Assembly (NCBI GenBank): GCA_963747345.1
Contig: CAVVFA010000009.1
Span: forward strand, 1-64,000
DNA: 64,000 nt
Direction of reading: 5' to 3'
Origin: GCA-2746795 sp963747345
Lineage (GTDB): Bacteria > Chloroflexota > Anaerolineae > Promineifilales > Promineifilaceae
The notes under the pieces were generated by a model, which ran no database searches, was not told the DNA's origin, and saw nothing but the letters and a program-made list of their open reading frames with translations. The translations under genes and the position numbers were made by a program. The stretch's first letter is position 1. Each line of letters opens with the position of its first letter. Of the stretch, positions 1 through 9,129 are shown piece after piece.

Positions 1-163
1 CAATCGTCTTAGCGAGCGTTGTCTTGCCAGTACCAGGCACATCCTCCAACAAAATATGTCCTTCGCACAGCATAGCGATGAGTGCTAAATCGATAATTTC
101 GCCTTTTCCGACGATAACTTTTTGGATGTTTTCCCGTAGCTTTTTAGCGGTTTCTGCAATCAT
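1..163 (-). CDS. MoxR-family AAA+ ATPase, N-terminal part only
   Basis: This is the first 54 codons of a leftward gene that runs off the window. The N-terminus has an alpha-helical segment, then the VIVGKGE motif and a Walker A loop (GTGKTTLA), the order seen in MoxR ATPases. These act as chaperone-like ATPases that help assemble or activate metalloenzymes and surface proteins, usually beside VWA-domain genes; those partners would lie outside the window. The start at 163 is supported by a purine-rich GGAAGGAA ribosome site just upstream. Family assignment is good for so short a piece; the substrate cannot be judged. Confidence 0.85.
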   Translation of the reverse strand, partial: MIAETAKKLRENIQKVIVGKGEIIDLALIAMLCEGHILLEDVPGTGKTTLAKTI

Positions 164-327
164 GATGTTTCCTTCCGGTTGATGTGTCATTTCAGTGACA
201 ATCGAGTATCACCCAACGCCTCGTCGTCGTCAAATAACCAAGTCCCATGCCGCGAGATTGATCCAATCTCCAGGTTCGCGACCAATCTGATACCCTGGGC
301 GCTAGTGGTGAACTGTTCCTACCTATA

Positions 328-354
328 CCTCCGAGGTCTTCAAGACCTCGGAGG
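328..354. repeat. Perfect hairpin, CCTCCGAGGTCTT family
   Basis: Two 13-base arms, CCTCCGAGGTCTT and AAGACCTCGGAGG, are separated by a single C. A relative lies at 18245-18277. It is the only structure I see in the gene-free stretch 164-518 between two divergent genes. It looks like a mobile REP-type hairpin rather than a terminator, because no T-run follows. Confidence 0.75.
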
Positions 355-518
355 TCTGAAATTCTCGTGCCACGCGCTGCGTGGAATGCCCCCGCAGCCG
401 CGTAGCGCCCCGCTTTAACACTGCGCCCCAAACGAAGCAATAACCAGATGCCCCGCCACCGAAACCGCTGTAAACTAGAAGCAAGCGCAAACAAGCAACG
501 CTGGCATGAGGGAAGCGT

Positions 519-3080
519 ATGAACCAACAAGAACTCCTACAACTGATTGACAAAGCGGCCGTTGAGGGCTGGACTGAACTGGATTTACACAACAAGGGTT
601 TAACTGAGCTGCCGTCAGAAATCCGACAATTGAGTAACCTGACTACGCTTGAATTGTATGGGAATCAGTTAACGGCTGTTCCGGTAGAAATCGGACAGTT
701 GGGCAGCTTGACTTGGCTTGATTTGAGTGGGAATCAATTAACGGCTGTTCCGGTGGAAATCGGGCTGATGAGCAACTTGACTTGGCTTGATTTGAGTGGG
801 AATCGGTTAACGACCGTTCTGGCAGAAATCGGACAGTTGGGTAGCTTGACTACGCTTCATTTGGGTGGAAATCAGTTAATGGCTATTTCGGTAGAAATTG
901 GGCAGTTGAAAAACTTGACTATGCTTGATTTGAGTGGGAATCAGTTAACGGCTATTCCGGCAGAAATCGGGCAGATGAGCAAGGTGACTACGCTTAATTT
1001 GAGCGGGAATCAGTTAATGACCGTTCCGGCAGAAATGGGGCAGTTGGGCAACTTGACTAAGCTTGATTTGTGGGGGAACAAGTTAACGACCGTTCCGGCA
1101 GAAATCGGGAAGTTGAGCAACTTGACTACGCTTAATTTGGGTGGGAATCAATTAACGGCCGTTCCGGCAGAAATCGGGAAGTTGAGCAACTTGACTACGC
1201 TTAATTTGAATGGGAATCAATTAACGTTCATTCCGGCAGAAATCGGGGAGATGAGCAATTTGTATACGCTTCATTTGAGTGGAAATCGGTTAAATAGTTT
1301 ACCAGCCGCCCTCCAACAATTGACAAAGTTAGCATACCTAGACTTGCGTGGCAATTCAGCTTTAGGCATCTCTCGGGAGGTTTTCGCGCAGGTTATAAAT
1401 CCCAAGCTCATCCTGGAAACCTGTTTCGGGAAACGTCGCCCCTTACACGAAGCTAAAATGCTCCTTGTTGGTCAAGGTGGGGTGGGCAAAACCGCCCTCG
1501 CCCGTCAACTTCTTCATAATCTGCCGCCAGACAGCGCCCAGGGCAAAACCGAAGGGGTAGATATTCAAAAATGGTCTGTCACGCCTGCTACCGCAGCAGA
1601 GCCTATCACCCTCAACCTGTGGGATTTTGGGGGGCAGGGTGTGTATCAGGCGACCCATCAATTTTTCTTCACCAGCCGCAGTCTCTACCTCATTGTCATC
1701 AACGCCCGCACCGGTGAAAAAGAAAGCCGCCTGCGCCATTGGCTCAAACTCGTCGGCAGCCTTAGTGACAACGCCCCCGCCATTATCGTCGTTAATCAAC
1801 AAGATCAACACCCCCTTGCCCTCAACGAGCGCGAACTCAAACACAAATATCCCAACCTGCTCGCCATCATCCCCACTTCCTGCACCACTGGCGCGGGCAT
1901 TGCCGACCTGCGCCAAGCCATCTTCGAAGCTCTGGCCCAACTGCCCCACATCAACGACCATTTCCCCATCGCCTGGTTTGATCTCAAAAGTCAGCTAGAA
2001 GCGATGGACGGTAATTACATCACCTATGAAGATTATCGAAAATTTTGTGCCAATGCGGGCATCAACAGCCGCGCCGACCAGCGCAGTTGGGTGCAAGTGC
2101 TGCATCAGTTGGGCGTCGTCCTCAACTACCAAGATGACAAATACCGCCACCTGGAAGGCACCCACGTTCTCAAACCAGAATGGGTTACAGATGGCGTCTA
2201 CCGCATCCTCTCCGATCCCACCGGTGCCATCGCCGCCAATAACGGCATCCTTACCGCCCCCATGCTCGACACCATCCTCGACCCCGACGCCTATCCCCGC
2301 CACCAACAGCACTTCATCGTCGAAATGATGCGTAAATTTGAACTCAGCTTCCGCATCCCCCAGCGCCACGAGCAATATCTCATCCCTGACCTGCTTCCAG
2401 ATAACCAACCAGAGCTATCAGCCATCGGCTTTGCCCCCGAAACGGCCGCTCTCCACTTCCAAATTCATTACACAGAGTTTTTGCCTGGTAGTATTCTCTC
2501 CCGCTTTATGGTGGGCATGATGGCTTCCCTGGATCGTTGGAATTCCTGGCGCAACGGGGCGGTACTCACCTTTGATGGCAACCACGCCCTGTGCCGCGCC
2601 GATTTGGATGTGGGTAAAATCTACATCACCGTCACCGGCACAGAAGCCACTCGCCGCAGTCTGCTCAACAGCATCCGTATGCAACTGCACGCCATCCACA
2701 GCACCTTCCCCAATTTGCCGCTCACGGAGCATATCCCCATCCCTGGGCATCCCGACAAAACGATTGCCTACCATGCGCTCTGCAATTTAGAATCCAAAGG
2801 CATCAAGAAATACTATGATCCAGTCAACGATGTGGAATTGGATGTGGTCGCGTTGTTGGCAGGCATTGAAACCCCCGCCTTGCGCCGTGAACGGCAGTTG
2901 CAAGAGATATTGCTCACATTCAATTTGGAAGAGATTGCACAGCTTTGTTTTGATCTGAATGTTGAGTATGAAGATTTGCCAGGACAAACGAAGACGGCTA
3001 AGTCACGAGAATTGGTGCAGTTGATGGGGCGGAACGGCCGTTTGGATGAATTGGAAGGGAAGTTGAAGGGCAAGAGTTAG
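519..3080 (+). CDS. Roco-type LRR-Roc-COR GTPase with C-terminal death-like adaptor domain
   Basis: An 853-residue intact protein. Residues about 20-300 hold eleven leucine-rich repeats of 23 residues (LxxLxLxGNxL). A Roc GTPase follows: P-loop GQGGVGKTAL near residue 318, switch motif DFGGQ near 369, and NQQD in place of the usual NKxD base-recognition motif. Residues about 490-720 look like a COR dimerisation region. The last 65 or so residues (RERQLQEILLTFNLEE, then DLPG and a RLDEL ending) resemble the small effector-associated, death-like adaptor domains of bacterial conflict and signalling proteins. Roco proteins are GTP-switched scaffolds; the LRRs probably sense a ligand and the C-terminus may recruit an effector. 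No effector gene is adjacent. The start at 519 has a GAGGGAA ribosome site. Confidence is high for LRR-Roc-COR and moderate for the adaptor. Confidence 0.9.
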   Translation: MNQQELLQLIDKAAVEGWTELDLHNKGLTELPSEIRQLSNLTTLELYGNQLTAVPVEIGQLGSLTWLDLSGNQLTAVPVEIGLMSNLTWLDLSGNRLTTVLAEIGQLGSLTTLHLGGNQLMAISVEIGQLKNLTMLDLSGNQLTAIPAEIGQMSKVTTLNLSGNQLMTVPAEMGQLGNLTKLDLWGNKLTTVPAEIGKLSNLTTLNLGGNQLTAVPAEIGKLSNLTTLNLNGNQLTFIPAEIGEMSNLYTLHLSGNRLNSLPAALQQLTKLAYLDLRGNSALGISREVFAQVINPKLILETCFGKRRPLHEAKMLLVGQGGVGKTALARQLLHNLPPDSAQGKTEGVDIQKWSVTPATAAEPITLNLWDFGGQGVYQATHQFFFTSRSLYLIVINARTGEKESRLRHWLKLVGSLSDNAPAIIVVNQQDQHPLALNERELKHKYPNLLAIIPTSCTTGAGIADLRQAIFEALAQLPHINDHFPIAWFDLKSQLEAMDGNYITYEDYRKFCANAGINSRADQRSWVQVLHQLGVVLNYQDDKYRHLEGTHVLKPEWVTDGVYRILSDPTGAIAANNGILTAPMLDTILDPDAYPRHQQHFIVEMMRKFELSFRIPQRHEQYLIPDLLPDNQPELSAIGFAPETAALHFQIHYTEFLPGSILSRFMVGMMASLDRWNSWRNGAVLTFDGNHALCRADLDVGKIYITVTGTEATRRSLLNSIRMQLHAIHSTFPNLPLTEHIPIPGHPDKTIAYHALCNLESKGIKKYYDPVNDVELDVVALLAGIETPALRRERQLQEILLTFNLEEIAQLCFDLNVEYEDLPGQTKTAKSRELVQLMGRNGRLDELEGKLKGKS

Positions 3081-3091
3081 TTGGTTACCCG

Positions 3092-3190
3092 GCGGTTAAA
3101 ACCGCAGCAACAGTTACAAAGTCCACCTACGTGGACTAACAACCAGTCGGCGTAGGCCGACTTCGTAATGGTCGGCGCGGTTTTAACCGC
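3092..3190. repeat. Composite inverted-repeat element (MITE/REP-like)
   Basis: The outer arms GCGGTTAAAACCGC (3092-3105) and GCGGTTTTAACCGC (3177-3190) are inverted copies. Between them lie two smaller hairpins: AGTCCAC/GTGGACT at 3120-3137 and GTCGG/CCGAC at 3146-3161. There is no coding capacity. The nested stems over about 100 bp suggest a non-autonomous mobile repeat or a structured transcript after the Roco gene. A further small stem, GGTCTC/GAGACC, lies at about 3265-3282 just before the LysM gene. Confidence 0.65.
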
Positions 3191-3303
3191 TGGCTAAGCT
3201 AAAAACGTCTTGTGTTTATGTTAAGATTCCTTATAATGTAGAAAGATGAATGTCGTATAGTGCAGGTCTCTAGGGTGAGACCCGCGTTTTCCAGGAGGAC
3301 AAG

Positions 3304-4768
3304 ATGAAAAAAACAAGAGTAACGGCCGTTATCCTAGCAACCACCCTCGTATTAATCACCGCCACCATTGCATCCGCATTGACGCATTACGTGGTCTGGG
3401 GGGACACCTTGTGGGACTTGTCACGGTATTATGGCACAACCATTGATGCCATCGTGCAAGCAAATGATCAAATCACCAATCCCAATTTAATTTTTGCCGG
3501 GGATACCTTGAAATTCCGGTGGGCCCAACCGCTACCCCAGGGCCAACCACCGTGCCGCCAACGCCAGGCGCAACCGTTACCCCGCCACCCGGTTTGATTT
3601 CGTATGTGGTTCAGCGGGGCGATACCTTGTCTAGCATTGCCTATCGTTTTCGTACCACCGTGGCTGCCATTTTGCAGGTGAATCCGCAGATTACCAATCC
3701 TAATGTGATTTATGCCGGGCAAGTTATCCTCATTCCTGCTGGCACCGGGGGCTACCCCACGCCGATTCCGCCACAGCCCACCAATCCAGTCCCAACAGGG
3801 CCAGCACCTACAACTGTGCCGCCGCCCTCTAGCGGGTTTGAATTGGGCGGTCAATCCCTTGTGCTGGCTTATCCCGATTCCATGCGACAAGCTGGCATGA
3901 ATTGGGTTAAATTTCAATATAAATGGACGGCGGGTGATTCGCCTGACGCATTAGCCTCCATCATAGAGGCGGGGCATGACCAAGGTTTCAAAGTTCTCAT
4001 TTCGGTGGCTGGCGAAGAAAGTCTTATCCGCCTCCTGGCAGTATTAATTTTGCCAGTTTTACGGAGTTTATGCGGGGTTTGGCGGCCTTAGGGCCAGATG
4101 CCGTTGAAGTCTGGAATGAGCAGAATATTGATTTTGAATGGCCTGCTGGTGAAATCAGCCCGGTTTCATACACGAACAACATGCTGGCTCCTGCTTATCA
4201 GGCGATTAAGTCTGTCAATCCCAACATTATGGTGATTTCGGGGGCGTTAGCGCCGACTGGATTTGACAATAACTACAACGCCTGGGCAGATAATCGTTAT
4301 TTGACAGGCATGTATCAGGCAGGTGCGGCCAACTATATGGATTGCATTGGGGCGCATCATAATGCTGGGGCGACGTCGCCTACCCAAACTGTCGGCCATC
4401 CGGCGGATAGCAACGGACATTACAGTTGGTATTTCTTGCCGACGTTAAATCTTTATCACAATACCTTTGCGCGGTCAGCGTCCGGTTTGCTTCACGGAAT
4501 TGGGGTATTTATCTGGGGAAGGGTTCCCTGGTGTGCCACCCAACTTTAGTGGGCGGCAGGTACGTCTGTGGCAGAACAGGCGACATGGCTGGCGGAAGCG
4601 GCCCAATTGTCTCGCAGCAGTGGCAAGGTGCGTTTGATGACGGTGTTCAATGTCGATTACACGGAATATGATATGGCTGGTGATCCCCAAGCTGGTTATG
4701 CTATTATTCGCCCAGATGGATCGTGCCCCGCTTGTGGTACACTGGGGGCAGTGATGGGTGGCGGCTAA
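3304..4768 (+). pseudogene. LysM-domain glycoside hydrolase (clan-A-like), frameshifted
   Basis: One gene is split across frames by at least three indels (near 3525, about 4030-4070 and about 4500-4570). Reconstructed, it begins with a signal peptide (MKKTRVTAV...IASA). Two LysM peptidoglycan/chitin-binding domains follow (HYVVWGDTLWDL and SYVVQRGDTLSSI), then a Pro/Thr linker and a TIM-barrel-like hydrolase region. Two conserved glutamates are readable: WNEQN as likely acid/base and FTELGY as likely nucleophile, the spacing expected of clan A (GH5/GH39-like) enzymes. The protein would be secreted and wall-bound, cutting a glycan. The start has a strong CAGGAGGA ribosome site, and a terminator follows at 4852. 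Because both catalytic residues survive, the breaks look more like consensus errors than old decay. The substrate is unknown. Confidence 0.75.
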
Positions 4769-4851
4769 AGAACGAAGATGGAAGTGGTAGAAGAGATTAG
4801 GAAGGTTGGCAAAATCTGCCTTATCATTATCTGCTAAGGGTATATTTATAG

Positions 4852-4889
4852 AAAAAGGCGGGGTGCGGAAATGTACCACGCCTTTTTTC
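4852..4889 (+). terminator. Rho-independent terminator after the LysM hydrolase
   Basis: The stem AAAAAGGCG...CGCCTTTTTT contains an inner GGT/ACC pairing and ends in a T-run. It lies about 85 bp past the hydrolase stop and directly before the ribosome site of the CBS gene. Confidence 0.75.
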
Positions 4890-4907
4890 TTTTGAGGAGT
4901 GTGTCAG

Positions 4908-5343
4908 ATGAAAGTAAGATTGATATTGGCAAAGAAAGGCATGAACGTCATCACCATCACCCCAGACCAAGAGATTCGGCAGGCGGTGGTGCTGTTGGCG
5001 GAGAAGAATATCGGCGCGTTGGTTGTGGTTGATCAGGCAGGGAAGCCCGTCGGCATTTTGTCTGAACGGGATATTATTCGGCAGGCGGCCATTGATGAAG
5101 ACGCTGTTTTCGCTGAAAGTGGCTGATTTAATGACCGTGCAACTCATCACGGGATTGCCCAATGATGATACATTTTCCATTGCCCATATCATGACAGAAA
5201 ACAGGTTCCGCCATATGCCGATCTTGGAAGAGGGGAAGCTGGTGGGCATCGTCTCTCTGGGTGACATCATGAAAGCGGAACGGAACCAATATCGAGGCGA
5301 AATCGACACGCTGGAAACACAAATTATGGCGGATGATGATTGA
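4908..5343 (+). pseudogene. CBS-domain protein, single frameshift
   Basis: Reconstructed, it is a roughly 145-residue protein of two CBS domains and nothing else. The first is NVITITPDQEIRQAV...GILSERDIIR and the second DLMTVQLITGLPNDD...LVGIVSLGDIMK. Stand-alone CBS pairs bind adenine nucleotides or SAM and act as energy-sensing regulators. One missing base near 5115, in a GAAAG context, moves the second half to another frame; both halves are otherwise perfectly conserved, so an assembly error is likely. ATG 4908 is preferred because GAGGAG lies nine bases upstream. The next gene begins 60 bp later, so cotranscription with the ferredoxin reductase is possible. Confidence 0.85.
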
Positions 5344-5403
5344 TCGAGTATAGTATGAATCATAAAAAATAGACCATCAAACTACCAGGAAGAGGAGTCT
5401 GAC

Positions 5404-6804
5404 ATGTCCCAAATTGGCACCCCCGAAAATCCTTTGCGTGTGGCTATTATTGGTGCTGGCCCAACCGGTTTTTACACAGCGGAACACTTATTTAAACAAC
5501 AAGATTATCATGTTACGGTAGACATGTATGAACGTTTACCGGTTCCGTTTGGGTTGGTGCGCTATGGCGTTGCCCCCGATCATCCCAAGATTAAATCAGT
5601 GACAAAAGTATATGATCGCATTGCTCAGAAACCGGGCTTTCGTTTCTTTGGCAATGTGGAAATTGGCAAACATATTAGTGTGGCTGAACTGCGGGCGCAT
5701 TATCACCAAATTGTGTATACGACAGGCGCTCAAACTGATCGCCGCCTGAATATTCCGGGTGAGGATTTGGCGGGGAGTTTGCCAGCGACTGAATTTGTGG
5801 CCTGGTATAACGGCCATCCAGATTACCGTGATGTTGATGTTGATTTATCGCATGAAAATGTGGCGGTGGTGGGGATTGGCAATGTGGCGATGGATGTGGC
5901 GCGTATTTTATGCCGCACGCCGGAAGAACTGCGGCAAACGGACATTGCGGATTATGCGTTGGAGGCGTTGAGCAAGAGTAAGGTGAAGAATGTGTATGTG
6001 ATGGGACGACGTGGCCCGGCACAAGCGGCGTTCACGACACCGGAAATCAAAGAATTGGGCGAAATGGAAGACAGTGATGTTTATGTTTTGCCAGAAGAGG
6101 CACAAGTGGATGCGTTGAGTCGGGCGGCTTTGGCTAATAGCTCTGATCGTGCTACTGAGAAAAAGATGGAAATTATTCAATCTTATGCTGGGCGAGAAGC
6201 GTCTGGAAAGTCGCGGCGGTTGACGGTGCGGTTTTTGGTATCGCCAACGGAACTGATTGATGATGGGCAAGGCAATATTGCCGGGATGCGGCTAGTCAAA
6301 AATGAGTTGTATGCGACGGATGCCGGTACGCTGCGCCCGCGAGAGACGGATGTGGTTGAAGAACTGCCCGTCACTATGGTTTTTCGTTCGATTGGCTACC
6401 GAGGCGTGCCGATTCCTGGGGTGCCTTTTTATGATAGTTGGGGCGTTATTTTGAATCGGGAGGGGCGCGTGCTTGATCCGGAAACGCAGAATCCGCGTGT
6501 GGGGGAGTATACGGGCGGCTGGATTAAACGGGGGCCATCTGGGGTGATTGGCACGAATAAGCCGGATGCGTTGGAAACGGTTATGCATATGCTGGAAGAT
6601 GTGGCGGCGGGTAATACCCTGTGTCCTGAGAAAACGAACCCGGATGAGATTGCGGCGCTTATCACGGAACGTCAGCCTGAATTTTTTAGCTATGATGATT
6701 GGACGCGCCTGGATGCGCTGGAATTGGCGAATGGTGAGGCGCAAGGACGCCCGAGGCTAAAATTTACGAGTGCCGATGCTATGTTGGCGGCGTTGGGGCG
6801 GTAG
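5404..6804 (+). CDS. fprA: Ferredoxin/adrenodoxin-type NADP+ reductase (FprA family)
   Basis: An intact 466-residue flavoprotein. The FAD-binding Rossmann motif GAGPTGFYTAEHL begins near residue 18. It is followed by the family-typical VPFGLVRYGVAPDH segment and a second nucleotide motif, VVGIGNVAMDVARIL, for NADPH near residue 157. The C-terminal signature around GWIKRGPSGVIGTNK is also typical. Adrenodoxin-reductase-like enzymes pass electrons between NADPH and ferredoxin in the cytoplasm. The AGGAAGAGG ribosome site upstream supports the start. The stop is five bases from the RNase H gene start, implying one transcript. Confidence 0.92.
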   Translation: MSQIGTPENPLRVAIIGAGPTGFYTAEHLFKQQDYHVTVDMYERLPVPFGLVRYGVAPDHPKIKSVTKVYDRIAQKPGFRFFGNVEIGKHISVAELRAHYHQIVYTTGAQTDRRLNIPGEDLAGSLPATEFVAWYNGHPDYRDVDVDLSHENVAVVGIGNVAMDVARILCRTPEELRQTDIADYALEALSKSKVKNVYVMGRRGPAQAAFTTPEIKELGEMEDSDVYVLPEEAQVDALSRAALANSSDRATEKKMEIIQSYAGREASGKSRRLTVRFLVSPTELIDDGQGNIAGMRLVKNELYATDAGTLRPRETDVVEELPVTMVFRSIGYRGVPIPGVPFYDSWGVILNREGRVLDPETQNPRVGEYTGGWIKRGPSGVIGTNKPDALETVMHMLEDVAAGNTLCPEKTNPDEIAALITERQPEFFSYDDWTRLDALELANGEAQGRPRLKFTSADAMLAALGR

Positions 6805-6808
6805 GGCT

Positions 6809-7694
6809 ATGACGGATATGCGTGTCGTGATTTATTCGGATGGGGGGTCTGATCCGAATCCTGGTATTGGTGGCTGGGCGGCCGTTTTAAAGTATGGGCA
6901 GCATGAGAAGGTGCTGACGGGGAACGACCCGGATACGACGAACAACCGGATGGAACTACAGGCGGCTATATCGGCACTTGAGGCTTTAAAACGGCCGTCT
7001 TCCATTGAGTTCCATACCGACTCCCAATACTTGCGCCAGGGCATTACGCAGTACATTGATAAATGGGCGGCCAATAACTGGCTGCTAAAAGGCGGCAAGC
7101 CCGTTTCCAATGCAGATTTGTGGCAAAAATTGTGGCCGCTGGTCAAAGAGCATGAGATTGAATGGCATTGGGTGAAAGGCCATGCGGGCAATGCCATGAA
7201 CGAAAAAGTGGATAGATTGGCGCGAGAGGCTCGTTTGGAAATTACGCCAGAGGCACAAATTGATGATGACGCACCAAAGTTGTATGTGCGCTCATCGTGC
7301 AAAGGCAATCCGGGGCCAGGTGGGTGGGGCGTGGTCTTGGAGGAAGCGGGGGGAACGGAGCAAATCAGCGGGTCTGAGCCGCAGACGACGAATAATCGCA
7401 TGGAAATTCAGGCGGTGATTGAAGGGTTGCTGATGCTGCCTGCCGGTAAGCATGTGCAGGTTTTTACCACGTCGGATTATGTGTTTCAGGGGGCGACGAA
7501 GTGGATTGCAGGGCTGGCGGCGGCGGAACTGGATAAAGAAGGATGGCAATCCGGTGGCGAATGGCGATTTATGGCAGGCGCTCGACCAGTTGATGCCCAT
7601 TTACCATGTTCATTGGATTAACGCGAAGGGGCAGGATTTGGCGGGGTTGGAGGAAGCGGGCAAGCTGGCGGTTCATGCGGTTGAGGTTGTGTGA
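6809..7694 (+). pseudogene. Tandem double RNase H-fold protein, frameshifted in the second domain
   Basis: The N-terminal 155 or so residues are a complete RNase HI: YSDGG (first Asp), RMELQAA (Glu), HTDSQ (second Asp) and VKGHAG...DRLA (His and last Asp). This enzyme removes RNA from RNA/DNA hybrids. A second RNase H fold follows (SCKGNPGPGGWG, NRMEIQA, TTSDYV), but the place of its first catalytic Asp reads YVRSSC instead of the usual YTDGSC, so this copy is probably inactive. A frameshift near 7540 displaces its last 50 residues (GNPVANGDLWQALDQ, ending at 7694). The DGNPVANGDLW motif mirrors GGKPVSNADLW in domain one, showing an internal duplication. Confidence 0.8.
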
Positions 7695-7755
7695 TTGCAG
7701 TTTACAAAAACCGAACTCAGATTTAAGTGACAATAAAAGACGTTTTAACTGTGCA

Positions 7756-7814
7756 GACCCTAAGGGTTTGCCCTCGAGTGGTTCAATGCTGCGTTATACA
7801 AAACCCTTAGGGTC
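7756..7814. repeat. Inverted repeat, ACCCTAAGGGTTT family
   Basis: GACCCTAAGGGTTT at 7756-7769 is mirrored exactly by AAACCCTTAGGGTC at 7801-7814, and CTCGAG sequences lie by both arms. A second copy with one mismatch is at 48187-48247, and a related arrangement lies near 11150-11234. It sits between two convergent genes, where it could also act as a bidirectional terminator. Confidence 0.75.
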
Positions 7815-7854
7815 TCTCGAGTGAAAATTTAACACCTGTAAAGTTACAAGACGT

Positions 7855-8709
7855 TTATATGACCAAGCGAATTATAATAAAAAGCAACATCGAGCCTGAG
7901 CCGCTTAGATAAATCCAGCGGATATACATACGTGGATTTTCTGTGCTTGGCGCTAATAACTTAAATGTCGAATACAGAATGACAGCATCCATGAACAAGA
8001 TGGGCAGCAAATAAATCCACGCTAACCATCCGAACAAAAACGGCAGGAAGCTAATAACAATCACCGACAAGAAAATTATTCCGCTGATGCGCAAAGCTTT
8101 TTTATGACCATAGCGCAGCGCCAAAGATTGAGAACCTGCTTCAGCATCTCCTTCAGCATCCATCGCATCTGCTGCAATCTCTTCACCTAAATCGATGAGC
8201 ATGGCTAAGATGCCAAAGAACCAGACAATTGGTTCAAATGGTTTACCGACTACAATGCCCCCATAAATAAAAGTCATTCCAACCGAAAAGCTGACCATCA
8301 GATTCCCGATAAAACCACTCTTTTTAAACCGCCAATTGTAAAGGAATCCAACAACCCATACTAAACTAACTGTGACCAACGCTCCCCAGCTAATCATATA
8401 ACCGGTGATAAAACCAAGTATTGTCAAGGCGATGGAAAATAAGACAACATCCCGTTCTGTTACAAGCCCGGCTGGAAGCGCCCTATCTGGTGCATTTATT
8501 TTGTCACTTTCTAAATCAAAATAATCATTTAGCACGAGTGATGTCGCAGAGATAAAAAAGACACTGAGGAATCCTAGTGACATTTCTAGGAGGGTCGGTA
8601 GTTTGCCTAATGCCAACAGCTCCCCCAAAATCACACATATGCCTGCTGAAACGGGAAGCTCAAACCGGAGTAAGCGAAACAATCCTAACATTTTTGTTTT
8701 AATCGCCAC
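7855..8709 (-). CDS. UbiA-family polyprenyl transferase
   Basis: An intact 284-residue membrane protein with about eight hydrophobic helices. The two Asp-rich prenyl-diphosphate/Mg2+ motifs of UbiA enzymes are present: NDYFDLESD near residue 83 and DAMDAEGDAEAGS near 180. The family moves prenyl chains onto aromatic or glycerol-phosphate acceptors in quinone, chlorophyll, haem or archaeal-type lipid synthesis. The LESDKINAPDRALPAG context is closest to the geranylgeranylglycerol-phosphate transferase-like branch. A geranylgeranyl-reductase-like gene lies 9 kb away and could use the product, but there is no direct linkage, so the acceptor remains unassigned. Confidence 0.85.
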   Translation of the reverse strand: MAIKTKMLGLFRLLRFELPVSAGICVILGELLALGKLPTLLEMSLGFLSVFFISATSLVLNDYFDLESDKINAPDRALPAGLVTERDVVLFSIALTILGFITGYMISWGALVTVSLVWVVGFLYNWRFKKSGFIGNLMVSFSVGMTFIYGGIVVGKPFEPIVWFFGILAMLIDLGEEIAADAMDAEGDAEAGSQSLALRYGHKKALRISGIIFLSVIVISFLPFLFGWLAWIYLLPILFMDAVILYSTFKLLAPSTENPRMYIRWIYLSGSGSMLLFIIIRLVI

Positions 8710-8889
8710 GATAGTTCTCCCGTAATTTGCTTAAAAATTGCGACATTTTGTGAATTCCTTCAACTTTCGTTTCCGTTAAGTAAAAGATTTCAAGGAAACC
8801 GCGATTTTACAAAACGGCCGTTTCTCTAAAGTTGCCACCGTATCATCATTTTGGATCAAATAGATTTTACCGTTCATAATCGGTTTTCG

Positions 8890-9129
8890 TTACGCCAAAT
8901 CAGGGATTTCGGCTCGTGTCACAAGCAGTTTGATACTACGAGGCTGACGCGGAATTCTGGTGATAAGTCCCTCTTTTTCCAACTTGAGAATCATATCGTG
9001 AACAGCCGGTGGGCTGACTTTAAAATAGGCTTGCATGTCACTTTCAGCAGGCGAACGGCCGTTTAGCTTAGTGTAGTAATAGATAAAAGCCAGATACTGA
9101 CCTTGTTTCGCTGTAAATAGTTTACTCAT
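8890..9129 (-). CDS. LexA-like winged-helix DNA-binding protein
   Basis: A 79-residue protein made up only of a winged helix-turn-helix like the LexA N-terminal domain (FTAKQGQYLAFIYYYTKLNG, SPAESDMQAYF, PPAVHDMILKLEKEGLI). The LexA autoproteolysis domain is absent, so it is not a full SOS repressor. Its ATG overlaps the TGA of the upstream truncated HsdR by four bases, so the two are translationally coupled. It could be a small regulator of the former restriction locus. The function is otherwise unknown. Confidence 0.7.
   Translation of the reverse strand: MSKLFTAKQGQYLAFIYYYTKLNGRSPAESDMQAYFKVSPPAVHDMILKLEKEGLITRIPRQPRSIKLLVTRAEIPDLA

Noticed and set aside
1443..1961. A 172-residue minus-strand frame inside the Roco gene
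   Set aside because: Shadow of the Roc domain; low-complexity composition, no domain and no ribosome site.
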